In this document: positions 1-12,208 of the stretch, piece after piece
Position numbering within the stretch: position 1 is the first letter of the stretch
How the letters are laid out: each line of letters begins with the position of its first letter
Source of the DNA: Burkholderiales bacterium
Lineage (GTDB): Bacteria; Pseudomonadota; Gammaproteobacteria; Burkholderiales; SG8-39
Direction of reading: 5' to 3'
NCBI GenBank assembly: GCA_014860395.1
Contig: JACZJU010000067.1
Location: 1-39,950 of the forward strand
DNA: 39,950 nucleotides
The notes under the pieces: generated by a model
Told to the model about the DNA's origin: nothing
What the model saw: the letters and a program-made list of their open reading frames with translations, nothing else
The model's database searches: none
Translations under genes and position numbers: made by a program

Positions 1-962
1 GTCTTGATCATGGCCAGCGGCGCAGCCGAGCCGCCGATCACCGTCCGGTTCATGGTGCTGAACTTCTTCTTCTCCTGCCCCATATACATCAGCAGCGCCA
101 GCCATACCGTGGGCACACCCGCCGACACCGTGACCTTCTCCGTCTCGAACAACTCGTACAGGCTCTTGCCGTCGAGCGCGGCGCCGGGGAACACCAGCTT
201 CGCGCCGACCATGGCGCAGCCATAAGGCAGGCTCCAGGCATTGGCATGGAACATCGGCACCACCGGCAACATCACGTCGCGCGCGGAAATGTTGAGCGCA
301 TCGGGCAGCGCCGCCGCAAACGCGTGAATCACGTTCGAGCGATGCGAGTACAACACGCCCTTGGGGTTGCCGGTGGTGCCCGAGGTGTAGCACAGGGACG
401 AAGCCGTGTACTCGTCGAATTGCGGCCATTCATAGTCGCCGTTTTCCGCGGCGATCAACTCCTCATAGCACAGCAGGTTCGGGAGCTTGACTTTGGGCAT
501 ATGCGCCCGGTCAGTCATCGCGATCCAGCCCTTCACGCCCTTGCATACGGGCGCAAGCTTCTCCACCAGCGGGGCCAGGTTCAGGTCGAACAGCACGTAG
601 CCGTCCTCCGCGTGGTTGATGATATAGACCAGCTGCTCCGGGAACAGGCGCGGGTTGATGGTGTGCATCACAGCACCCATGCCGGAGATGCCATAGAAAG
701 CCTCGAAATGGCGGTAGCCGTTCCAGGCGAGCGTGCCGACGCGGTCGCTCTCTTTTACCCCCAGCCGGGCAAGCGCCTGCGCCAGCTGGCGCGCGCGCTT
801 GTGCGCATCACGGTAGGTGTAGCGGTGGATGCCGCCGGTACCGTCCGCGGCCGGCCCTTCGACCGTGCGCGACACGATTTCCGTGTCGCCATGGTGCCGG
901 CTGGCGTGGACAAGTAGCGAAGAAATGAGCAGGGGAACTTCCTGAATCAGGCCGCGCAACAT
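1..962 (-). CDS. Acyl-CoA ligase (AMP-forming), 3' end cut by window edge
   Basis: Activates a carboxylic acid, probably a medium- or long-chain fatty acid, to its CoA thioester via an acyl-adenylate. About 320 N-terminal residues are visible. The ANL-family AMP-binding loop YTSGTTGNPK lies at residues 192-201, followed by KGVLYSHRS. Downstream come the FHANAW and GAKLVFPG stretches typical of FadD/AlkK-like ligases, then the VIGGSAAPLA region before the window ends. The start is the ATG at 962, giving MLRGLIQEVP, preceded by a short AGGAAAA-like site. It is transcribed away from the Liv transporter operon across a 364-bp intergenic region. The link with the transporter and beta-oxidation genes suggests it primes an imported acid, the role PimA plays in the pim system. 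The exact substrate cannot be read from the sequence. Confidence 0.93.
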   Translation of the reverse strand, partial: MLRGLIQEVPLLISSLLVHASRHHGDTEIVSRTVEGPAADGTGGIHRYTYRDAHKRARQLAQALARLGVKESDRVGTLAWNGYRHFEAFYGISGMGAVMHTINPRLFPEQLVYIINHAEDGYVLFDLNLAPLVEKLAPVCKGVKGWIAMTDRAHMPKVKLPNLLCYEELIAAENGDYEWPQFDEYTASSLCYTSGTTGNPKGVLYSHRSNVIHAFAAALPDALNISARDVMLPVVPMFHANAWSLPYGCAMVGAKLVFPGAALDGKSLYELFETEKVTVSAGVPTVWLALLMYMGQEKKKFSTMNRTVIGGSAAPLAMIK

Positions 963-1326
963 GGTTTTCCTCCGATGAAAGCAGAATAACTCGACAGACG
1001 GCGCAAGTTACCCTGCTGCAGAAACGGTGTCAATCGAAGCTCGGCGGCGCCGGCGCGGGCTGCACATCTCGCGCAAACCGAAAAGACCTGGCGCCCGATT
1101 GAACCTGAACCTCTCTTGTGTGCCGAAGGATCACGGGACATTTGATCTGGGTCAGAACATGATGTACCCTTTGGGTCGACATTTGTCGCTTGCCACTTGT
1201 CCACTGTCCCATCGCCGCGTTCGGGCCGATTGCAACCCGCCCGCGGCAGCTGGGGCGCTATAAAAAACCAGCAGCAACAGCAGTCAGAGCCTCGCCATCC
1301 AAGGAGGCCAACTTAGAGGAGCAAAC
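963..1326. other. Divergent intergenic region between ligase and liv operon
   Basis: This 364-bp stretch carries no convincing gene and must hold both divergent promoters. A FNR/Anr-like dyad is listed separately. A near-palindrome CGACATTTGTCG lies just downstream of it, around 1178-1189. The substrate-binding-protein gene has a clear ribosome-binding site, GAGGAG, a few bases before its ATG. I could not fix a -35/-10 pair with confidence. Confidence 0.5.
1142..1155. promoter_or_regulatory. Possible FNR/Anr-type box
   Basis: The sequence TTGAT-CTGG-GTCAG matches the FNR/Anr/Dnr consensus TTGAT-N4-ATCAA at 8 of 10 positions. It sits about 180 bp from both divergent starts (962 and 1327), which suits shared control by an oxygen-responsive regulator. 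A similar box lies at 14375-14388. The match is short and could be chance. Confidence 0.3.
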
Positions 1327-2625
1327 ATGAAATTGACCTTTCCGCACGTTTTGCTTGCAGGTCTGATGGTCTCCACCCTGTCCGCGGCCCCCGCGATTGG
1401 CGCCGAAACCGTCAAGATCGGCTACATCGATCCGCTTTCCGGCGCATTCGCCAACGTCGGCGAGGCCGGACTGAAGCAGTTCCAGTTCGTCGCCGATGAC
1501 ATCAACAAGCGCAAGCTTGCTGGAGACGTAAAGTTCGAAATCGTGCCCTTCGACAACAAGGTGAGTCCGAAGGAAAGCCTGAACGTTCTGAAGAACGTGA
1601 TCGACCAGGGCATCCGCATCATCACCCAGGGCAACAGCTCCGGCGTCGCCGGCGTGCTCATCGACGCCATCAACAAGCACAACGAGCGCAATCCGGACAA
1701 GTCCATCCTGTACCTGAACTACGCCGCGGTGGACCCGGACTTCACCAACTCCAAGTGCAGCTTTTGGCATTTCCGCTTCGACGCCAACAGCGACATGAAG
1801 ATGGAAGCCTTTACCAATTACATCGCCAAGGATCCGAAGATCAAGCGCGTATACCTGATCAACCAGGACTATTCCTTCGGCCACGCGGTCGCCCGGGCTG
1901 CGAAAGAGTACCTCGCGAGGAAACGCCCGGACATCAAGATCGTCGGCGACGACCTGCACCCGATCGGCAAGGTGAAGGACTTCGCTCCCTACGTGGCGAA
2001 GATCAAGGCATCGGGCGCCGACATCGTCATTTCGGGCAACTGGGGTAACGACATTGCGCTGCTGATCAAGGCGGCCAAGGATGCCGGCCTGGAGGCACCG
2101 TTCTACACCTATTACGGCGGCGGTATCGGAGCGATGACCGCGATGGGCGATGCGGCCGAAGGCAAGGTGAAGCAGATCACCGAGTGGCATGCCAACATCC
2201 ACCCGAACAAGACGGAGAAATTCGCCAATGCGTTCAACGCCAAGTACGGTGGCCCGCCTGCGAACATCAGCTTCTACTACCTGCGCGTCAACAACGAGAT
2301 GTACATGCTGGCCAATGCGATCAAGGAAGCCAAGTCGACCGATCCCAAGGCCATCGCGCTGAAGCTCGAGGGCATGAAATATGAGGCCGACACCGGCGAA
2401 GTCGAAATGCGCGCCACCGATCACCAACTGATCCAGCCGCTTTATATTTCGACGGTCGCGAAGGCCTATCACAACCCGAAGGATCCGAAGACGGCCAAGT
2501 TCAAGGGCACGGACCCGGAGGTCAAGTACGACCAGGAGGACAGCGGCTACGGTTTCAAGACTGACGCCCGCATCGAGGCCTACGTCACCGCCCAGCCGAC
2601 TTCCTGCCAGATGAAGCGGCCCTGA
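1327..2625 (+). CDS. Branched-chain-type ABC transporter, periplasmic substrate-binding protein
   Basis: Periplasmic type I binding protein that delivers ligand to the LivH/LivM permease. The 432-residue product has a signal peptide: positive MKLTF start, hydrophobic core, likely cleavage after AIGA near residue 26. The mature protein opens with VKIGYIDPLSGAFANVGE, the usual start of LivK/Leu-Ile-Val-binding folds. The DLHPIGKVKDFAPYV region and the YYGGG segment also fit the family. A strong GAGGAG site precedes the ATG. The gene is first in the operon and is followed by a strong hairpin before livH, a common way to make more binding protein than permease. The ligand is not predictable. In this family it ranges from amino acids to aromatic and short-chain acids, and the catabolic neighbours favour an organic acid. 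Confidence 0.93.
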   Translation: MKLTFPHVLLAGLMVSTLSAAPAIGAETVKIGYIDPLSGAFANVGEAGLKQFQFVADDINKRKLAGDVKFEIVPFDNKVSPKESLNVLKNVIDQGIRIITQGNSSGVAGVLIDAINKHNERNPDKSILYLNYAAVDPDFTNSKCSFWHFRFDANSDMKMEAFTNYIAKDPKIKRVYLINQDYSFGHAVARAAKEYLARKRPDIKIVGDDLHPIGKVKDFAPYVAKIKASGADIVISGNWGNDIALLIKAAKDAGLEAPFYTYYGGGIGAMTAMGDAAEGKVKQITEWHANIHPNKTEKFANAFNAKYGGPPANISFYYLRVNNEMYMLANAIKEAKSTDPKAIALKLEGMKYEADTGEVEMRATDHQLIQPLYISTVAKAYHNPKDPKTAKFKGTDPEVKYDQEDSGYGFKTDARIEAYVTAQPTSCQMKRP

Positions 2626-2645
2626 TCTACTTTGCGCAATAGCTG

Positions 2646-2681
2646 AAACAACGGCCGGGCGAATCCGCCCGGCCGTTGTTT
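2646..2681 (+). terminator. Strong hairpin between binding-protein and permease genes
   Basis: A perfect 16-bp stem (2646-2661 pairing with 2666-2681) closes a 4-base AATC loop. The 3' arm ends in GTTGTTTG, a weak U-rich tail. It starts 21 bases after the binding-protein stop codon and lies about 45 bases before livH. It probably acts as a partial terminator or mRNA 3'-end stabiliser that sets the ratio of binding protein to permease. Confidence 0.8.
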
Positions 2682-2725
2682 GTATGACGCGCTTTCCCTG
2701 AATCCAGGTAACCGAATCCCGCGCC

Positions 2726-3673
2726 ATGGAATTCTTCCTGATTTCGATGTTGAACAGCGTCTCCTACGGCCTGCTGCTGTTCATGCTGTCGTCGGGACTC
2801 ACCATCATTTTCAGCATGATGGGCGTGCTCAATTTCGCGCACGCGAGCTTCTACATGCTCGGCGCTTATTTCGCCTATCAGATCAGCGGCTGGATCGGTT
2901 TCTGGCCTGCCCTGGCGATCGCGCCGCTGCTGGTGGGTATGGTCGGCATGGCGGTCGAGCGCTACGGCCTGCGCACGGTGCACAAGTACGGGCACGTGGC
3001 CGAGCTTCTGTTCACTTTCGGACTCGCCTACCTGATCGAGGAAGCCGTGCACCTGATCTGGGGGCGCTCGCAGGTTCCGTATGCAGTGCCGCCTTCGCTC
3101 GAAGGCGCGGCGTTCACCCTGTTTTCGACCGATTACCCGATTTATCGCGTATTCATGATGGCGGTGTCGGTGAGCATGCTGATCGGCATCTACCTCACGC
3201 TGACGCGCAGTCGCATCGGCCTGGTGATCCAGGCGGCGCTCACGCACCCGCAAACCGTGGAGACCCTGGGCCACAACGTGCCGCGCGTGTTCATGATGGT
3301 GTTCGGCGGCGGTTCCGCGCTCGCCGGCCTGGCCGGCGTCATCGGCGGCAATGCCTTCGTTACGGAACCGGGGATGGCGGCGGCGGTCGGCCCGATCGTG
3401 TTCGTGGTCGTCGTCGTGGGCGGCATGGGCTCGCTCGCCGGCGCCTTCCTCGCATCGCTGCTGATCGGCATCATCCAGACCTTCTCGGTCGCCCTGGACT
3501 ACTCTATCGTCGACCTGCTCGCCAAGCTGGGCATCACCATCGGGCCGGACGCGCCGCTGGCCGTGGTTTGGAATCTCACGATTTCGCAGACGGGCCCGGT
3601 ATTGCCCTATCTGCTGATGGTGCTGATGCTGATCTTCCGGCCCAAAGGCATCATGGGAACGCGTGAAGGTTAA
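2726..3673 (+). CDS. livH: ABC transporter permease, LivH type
   Basis: Inner-membrane permease subunit of the branched-chain-type importer, pairing with the LivM-like product. It has 315 residues and about eight hydrophobic segments. The N-terminal NSVSYGLLLFMLSSGLTIIF and the MMGVLNFAHASFYMLGAYFAY stretch are characteristic LivH signatures. The C-terminal GGMGSLAGAFLASLLIGIIQ is the cytoplasmic loop that couples to the ATPases, and the protein ends in the usual RPKGIMG. The start is the ATG at 2726. The stop is 6 bp before livM, so the two are co-translated. Confidence 0.95.
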   Translation: MEFFLISMLNSVSYGLLLFMLSSGLTIIFSMMGVLNFAHASFYMLGAYFAYQISGWIGFWPALAIAPLLVGMVGMAVERYGLRTVHKYGHVAELLFTFGLAYLIEEAVHLIWGRSQVPYAVPPSLEGAAFTLFSTDYPIYRVFMMAVSVSMLIGIYLTLTRSRIGLVIQAALTHPQTVETLGHNVPRVFMMVFGGGSALAGLAGVIGGNAFVTEPGMAAAVGPIVFVVVVVGGMGSLAGAFLASLLIGIIQTFSVALDYSIVDLLAKLGITIGPDAPLAVVWNLTISQTGPVLPYLLMVLMLIFRPKGIMGTREG

Positions 3674-3679
3674 GCCGGC

Positions 3680-4957
3680 ATGAACAAACTCAAATACCGG
3701 CCGCTCAATCTCGGACGCTGGCTAGTCTGGGGCGGGACCGCCCTGGTCATGATCGTGCTGCCGCTGATCTTCACCTCGGGCTTCACGCTCACCTTGATGA
3801 GCCAGATCGGCGTCGGCATCATATTTGCGCTGTCCTACAACATGCTGCTCGGGCAGGGTGGCATGCTCTCCTTCGGCCACGCGGTGTATTCGGGCCTCGG
3901 CGCCTATTTCACCGTGCACGCGCTCAACCTGATCACCGACGGCGCTTTCTATTTCCCGGTGACGCTGACGCCGCTCATCGGCGGCGTCGCCGGCGCGGTT
4001 TTCGGCGTCATTTTCGGCTATGTCACCACCAAGAAATCGGGTACCACCTTTGCGATGATTTCGCTGGGCATAGCCGAACTGGTTGCCGCCTGCTCGCTCA
4101 TGTTTTCGGATTTCTTTGGCGGCGAGGCCGGCGTTTCCACCAATCGCGTCATCGGCAAAGCCTTCCTCGGCATCACTTACGGACCGTCGATCCAGGTCTA
4201 CTACCTGATCGTCGGCTGGGCCCTCATCTGCATGATGGCCATGTTTGCCTGGACCCAGACGCCGCTAGGGCGCATGGCCAACGCCGTGCGCGACAATCCG
4301 GAGCGCGCCGAATTCGTCGGCTACGACACGCACATGGTGCGCTTTCTCACCCTGGTACTCGCGGGCTTTTTTGCCGGCATCGCCGGCGGTCTGAGTTGCA
4401 TCAACTACGAGATCGTCACTGCCGAAAACGTGGGCGCGTACGCCTCCGCCGGCGTGCTGATCGCGACTTTCATCGGCGGCGCCGGCTTTTTCTTCGGCCC
4501 CATCATCGGCATCATCGTGTTCTTCACCATGGTGACCGCGGTCGGCGGCATTACCCAGGCATGGCTGTTTTATCTCGGACTTTTGTTCCTCTTGATAGTG
4601 CTGTACGCCCCTGGCGGCTTTGCCAGCCTGATCATGATGCACGTACCGGTGATCAAGGCGCGGCTGATGCGCCGCCTGTGGCTGCCCTACGCTGCAACCC
4701 TGGCGACCGGGATGATACTGCTCACCGGTTTGATCAGCGTGGTGGAGATGACTTACCGCTTTTCGACAGAAGCCGGCACCAACCCGAACATGACGCTGTT
4801 CGGATTCGCGTTCAAAGTCACCGAAGGCGTGCCCTGGGCCATCGCCGCCGGCCTGCTCGTCGGCGGCTTCATCGTTTCACGCTTCGCCTGGAACGCGGTA
4901 GGCCGCGCCTGGGGCGACATCATCCACATCCTCCAAGAGAGGGAGGCGGCGGCATGA
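3680..4957 (+). CDS. livM: ABC transporter permease, LivM type, with C-terminal extension
   Basis: Second inner-membrane permease subunit. The 425-residue product has the LivM core: SQIGVGIIFALSYNMLLGQGG near residues 36-56, then GMLSFGHAVYSGLGAY, and the EAA-like coupling region TPLGRMANAVRDNPERAEFVGYD. The core ends near residue 315 at LLIVLYAPGG. About 100 further residues add roughly two hydrophobic segments (YAATLATGMILLTGLISVV and PWAIAAGLLVGGFIVSRF) absent from short LivM proteins. The stop TGA overlaps an ATG in an ATGA arrangement at 4954-4957, but that ATG is not the livG start (see the 4942-5070 duplication). Confidence 0.94.
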   Translation: MNKLKYRPLNLGRWLVWGGTALVMIVLPLIFTSGFTLTLMSQIGVGIIFALSYNMLLGQGGMLSFGHAVYSGLGAYFTVHALNLITDGAFYFPVTLTPLIGGVAGAVFGVIFGYVTTKKSGTTFAMISLGIAELVAACSLMFSDFFGGEAGVSTNRVIGKAFLGITYGPSIQVYYLIVGWALICMMAMFAWTQTPLGRMANAVRDNPERAEFVGYDTHMVRFLTLVLAGFFAGIAGGLSCINYEIVTAENVGAYASAGVLIATFIGGAGFFFGPIIGIIVFFTMVTAVGGITQAWLFYLGLLFLLIVLYAPGGFASLIMMHVPVIKARLMRRLWLPYAATLATGMILLTGLISVVEMTYRFSTEAGTNPNMTLFGFAFKVTEGVPWAIAAGLLVGGFIVSRFAWNAVGRAWGDIIHILQEREAAA

Positions 4958-5070
4958 GCAGGAAGCAGGGGCCCCATGCAATGGGGATGCGACCGCCCGC
5001 GATTGCCGCCGGACGCCGACAGCGCGGGCGGCTGAATTGCCGCATCGGCACGGAGGCGGCGGCATGAGCA
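4942..5070 (+). repeat. 19-bp direct repeat flanking a ~110-bp insert at the livM/livG junction
   Basis: GGAGGCGGCGGCATGAGCA occurs identically at 4942-4960 and 5052-5070. Each copy contains a ribosome-binding site plus ATGAGC start. The first overlaps the livM stop and the second is the livG start. The simplest reading is that livM and livG once overlapped directly (ATGA) and about 110 bp was later inserted or duplicated between them. Confidence 0.85.
4954..5067 (+). CDS. Possible 37-codon linker ORF between livM and livG
   Basis: An ORF begins MSRKQGPHAMGM at the ATG overlapping the livM stop and ends with a TGA overlapping the livG ATG, so ATGA junctions occur at both ends. It has the same ribosome-binding site as livG. 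The arginine- and glycine-rich product resembles no family I know. It may simply preserve translational coupling from livM to livG across the inserted 110 bp. It could be noise, but the double ATGA overlap is notable. Confidence 0.3.
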   Translation: MSRKQGPHAMGMRPPAIAAGRRQRGRLNCRIGTEAAA

Positions 5071-5813
5071 CTGCGGTCGAACTCAGGGGCGTGACTAAGA
5101 ACTTCGGCCACACCGCGATCATCCGCGGCGTCGACCTCGCCATTCCCCGCGGCGAGCGCCACGCCATCATCGGCCCCAATGGCGCAGGCAAATCGACGCT
5201 GTTCAACCTGATCAGCGGGCGCTACCAGGTTTCGCATGGCGAAATCCTGCTCAACGGTGAAGTCGTCACCGGCCTGAAGCCGTTCCAGATCAATCGCAAG
5301 GGTCTGTCGCGCAGCTTCCAGGTGACCAATATCTTCCAGCGCATGTCGGTGTTCGAAAACATACGCTGCGCCGTGCTCTGGTCGCTGGGCTACAAGTACT
5401 CGTTCTGGCACAGGCTCGGCGGCCTGAAGGACGCCAACCTGCGCGCCGAAGCAGTGATGGAATCGATTGGCCTGAAGCGGCGCCGCGACACCTCCGCCGG
5501 CGTGCTCTCCTACGCCGAGCAGCGGGCGCTGGAAATCGGCGTCACCATAGCCGGCGGCGCCGAGGTAATCCTGCTCGACGAACCCACCGCCGGCATGAGC
5601 CGCTCGGAGACCGCCGATGCGGTCGAGTTGATCCGCAAGGTGAGCCAGGACAAGACCCTGATCATGGTCGAGCACGACATGGGCGTGGTATTCGATCTGG
5701 CCGACAGGATCTCGGTGCTGGTGTACGGAGAAGTCATCGCCAGCGACAAACCGGAGAACATCCGCGGCAACAAGGCAGTGCAGGAAGCGTATTTAGGTAC
5801 AGAGGCGCATTGA
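5064..5813 (+). CDS. livG: ABC transporter ATP-binding protein, LivG type
   Basis: Cytoplasmic ATPase that powers the importer, acting as a heterodimer with LivF. The 249-residue product has a canonical Walker A, GPNGAGKST, near residues 37-45 (Lys43). Its ABC signature is SYAEQRALEIG, a mild change from the usual LSYGEQ, and its Walker B is VILLDEPTAGMS. The family-typical C-terminal AYLG ending is also present. The start ATG at 5064 follows GGAGGCGG and gives MSTAVELRGVTKNFG. Its stop nearly abuts livF. Confidence 0.95.
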   Translation: MSTAVELRGVTKNFGHTAIIRGVDLAIPRGERHAIIGPNGAGKSTLFNLISGRYQVSHGEILLNGEVVTGLKPFQINRKGLSRSFQVTNIFQRMSVFENIRCAVLWSLGYKYSFWHRLGGLKDANLRAEAVMESIGLKRRRDTSAGVLSYAEQRALEIGVTIAGGAEVILLDEPTAGMSRSETADAVELIRKVSQDKTLIMVEHDMGVVFDLADRISVLVYGEVIASDKPENIRGNKAVQEAYLGTEAH

Positions 5814-5815
5814 CG

Positions 5816-6517
5816 ATGCTAGAAGTCAAAAACCTGCACGCTTACTACGGCAAGAGCCACATCCTGCACGGCGTGCACCTGCAGGTGGGCCGGGGCGAAA
5901 TCGTCAGCCTGCTCGGCAGAAATGGGGTGGGCCGATCCACCACCATCAAGGCCGTCATGGGCCAGGTCGAGGCCGAGGGTTCGGTGATTTTCAAGAATGA
6001 GCAGATGCTCGGACTCAAGGCCTACCAGATCGCGCACAAAGGCCTGGGCTATGTGCCCGAGAGCCGCGACATCTTCCCAACGCTCTCGGTCGAGCAGAAT
6101 CTGATCCTGGGCATGAAAGGCGCGAAGCCGGACAAGTCGGCGCGCTGGAGCATAGAGGACATGTACCGCCTGTTTCCGCGCCTGCAGGAGCGCGCCGGGG
6201 TCGAGGCCGGGATGATTTCCGGCGGCGAGCAACAGATGCTGACGCTGTGCCGCACCCTGATGGGCGATCCCGACCTGATCATGATCGACGAGCCCACCGA
6301 GGGCCTGGCGCCGAAAATCGTCGAGCTGGTGGCCGAGTTGTTCAACGAAATCAAGAACCGCGGCATCTCAATCCTGCTGGTGGAACAAAAGCTCGCGATC
6401 GCGCTCAACATTTCGCAGCGCCTGTACGTCATGGGCCACGGGCACATCGTGTTCGAGGGAACGCCGCAGGAGCTGCGCGAAAATAGTACAATCCGCAAGG
6501 AGTGGCTCGAGGTATGA
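5816..6517 (+). CDS. livF: ABC transporter ATP-binding protein, LivF type, Walker A Lys replaced by Arg
   Basis: Second ATPase of the importer, 233 residues from the ATG at 5816 (MLEVKNLHAYYGKS), two bases after the livG stop. It has the family features AYYGKSHILHGV, SGGEQQMLTLCRTLM and Walker B LIMIDEPTEGLAP, and a switch His region near VEQKLAIAL. The Walker A reads GRNGVGRST, with codon CGA for Arg40 where nearly all P-loop ATPases have Lys. LivG keeps its Lys, so one of the two ATP sites may be altered while the transporter still works. The family call is secure. The catalytic consequence is inference. Confidence 0.93.
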   Translation: MLEVKNLHAYYGKSHILHGVHLQVGRGEIVSLLGRNGVGRSTTIKAVMGQVEAEGSVIFKNEQMLGLKAYQIAHKGLGYVPESRDIFPTLSVEQNLILGMKGAKPDKSARWSIEDMYRLFPRLQERAGVEAGMISGGEQQMLTLCRTLMGDPDLIMIDEPTEGLAPKIVELVAELFNEIKNRGISILLVEQKLAIALNISQRLYVMGHGHIVFEGTPQELRENSTIRKEWLEV

Positions 6518-6633
6518 CCTCCGAGTCCTGAACAGCGGAATTCACCGCCGAGGACAGAGCACGGGAAATTCCGCCCGGTTTTCCCCGCGTCCTCCGTGCC
6601 CTCTGCGTTTCAAGTTTTTTCTCAGGAGTCTCC
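6518..6633. repeat. Degenerate inverted repeat in livF-to-fusion-enzyme spacer
   Basis: The 116-bp gap contains GAGGACAGAGCACGGG facing CGTCCTCCGTGCCCTCTGCG, a diverged inverted repeat of the purine-rich/pyrimidine-rich type often found between genes in betaproteobacteria. It ends in a T-rich run (TTTCAAGTTTTTTCTC), so on the plus strand it could act as a weak terminator between the transporter and beta-oxidation genes. Confidence 0.35.
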
Positions 6634-8712
<2,079 letters not shown>

Positions 8713-8743
8713 TATCCGGTATGCGCAATTTCAGGAGATCAAC

Positions 8744-9922
<1,179 letters not shown>

Positions 9923-9924
9923 GC

Positions 9925-9951
9925 AGTGCCTGGGCGCATATGCCAGGCACT
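9925..9951 (+). promoter_or_regulatory. Hairpin presenting the biotinyl-protein start codon
   Basis: AGTGCCTGG (9925-9933) pairs perfectly with CCAGGCACT (9943-9951), and the 9-base loop contains the ATG at 9940-9942. The hairpin starts 3 bases after the thiolase stop. No Shine-Dalgarno sequence precedes the ATG. Ribosomes finishing the thiolase would open the hairpin, so translation may depend on coupling. Confidence 0.55.
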
Positions 9952-10158
9952 AAGGTAATCAGCGACATCGCCGGCAAGGTCTGGAAAATCGAGGCCGCCG
10001 CCGGCGCCAGGGTGGCGAAAGACGATACCGTGCTGATCCTCGAATCGATGAAAATGGAAATCCCGGTGACCGCGCCGCGCGCGGGCACGGTCATCGAGGT
10101 CTATTTCAAGGAAGGCGATGTGGTAGGCGAAGGCGACGCAGTCGCAATGCTCGAATAG
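9940..10158 (+). CDS. Stand-alone biotinyl (or lipoyl) carrier protein
   Basis: A 72-residue single-domain carrier. The biotinylation motif ESMKME lies near residues 31-36 with Lys34 the predicted modified residue. The flanking repeats GKVWKIEAAAGARVAKDD and GTVIEVYFKEGDVVGEGDAVAMLE form the two halves of the swinging-domain fold, so the protein is complete as a domain. Such ~70-residue proteins normally carry biotin for an acyl-CoA or pyruvate carboxylase, but no carboxylase or biotin-ligase gene is in the window. It lies between thiolase and acyl-CoA dehydrogenase genes, 25 bp before the latter. Methionine on both sides of the Lys favours biotin over lipoate. Confidence 0.85.
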   Translation: MPGTKVISDIAGKVWKIEAAAGARVAKDDTVLILESMKMEIPVTAPRAGTVIEVYFKEGDVVGEGDAVAMLE

Positions 10159-10183
10159 CGCCGCATTGTCCGACCGCCCCCCC

Positions 10184-12019
<1,836 letters not shown>

Positions 12020-12021
12020 TA

Positions 12022-12149
12022 TCCTGTTCCGCAAGTTCCGACGATAAAGGAGCGAGGCTCAGACACTAGCTGGGCCTACTGCGAAGCCGAGCAACGCCGC
12101 CTGGCGGGCAAATGGGCCGCGAACTATCGAGTGAATTTACGGAACAGGA
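12022..12149. repeat. Long-range 17-bp inverted repeat between acyl-CoA dehydrogenase and SDR genes
   Basis: The segment at 12022-12038 and its near-complement at 12133-12149 match at 15 of 17 positions, with 94 bases between them. The repeat begins 2 bases after the dehydrogenase stop codon. The transcript could fold into a long stem closing a ~94-nt internal region, or these could be ends of a small element. The loop interior shows no clear function. Confidence 0.4.
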
Positions 12150-12208
12150 CACCAGCCGCGAACGCCGGCGCAGCCGCGCCACGGACATAAACCAAGGGGG
12201 ATTTTGCG

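Noticed and set aside
1229..1264. TTGCAA and TATAAA as a promoter for the liv operon
   Set aside because: The spacing is about 23 bp, too long for a sigma-70 promoter.
1258..2727. Long open frame antisense to the binding-protein gene
   Set aside because: The protein is Arg/His/Val-rich with no family match and mirrors the codon bias of a GC-rich gene on the other strand. Similar antisense frames at 7138-8508, 8705-9823, 10106-11554 and 17564-18982 were dropped for the same reason.
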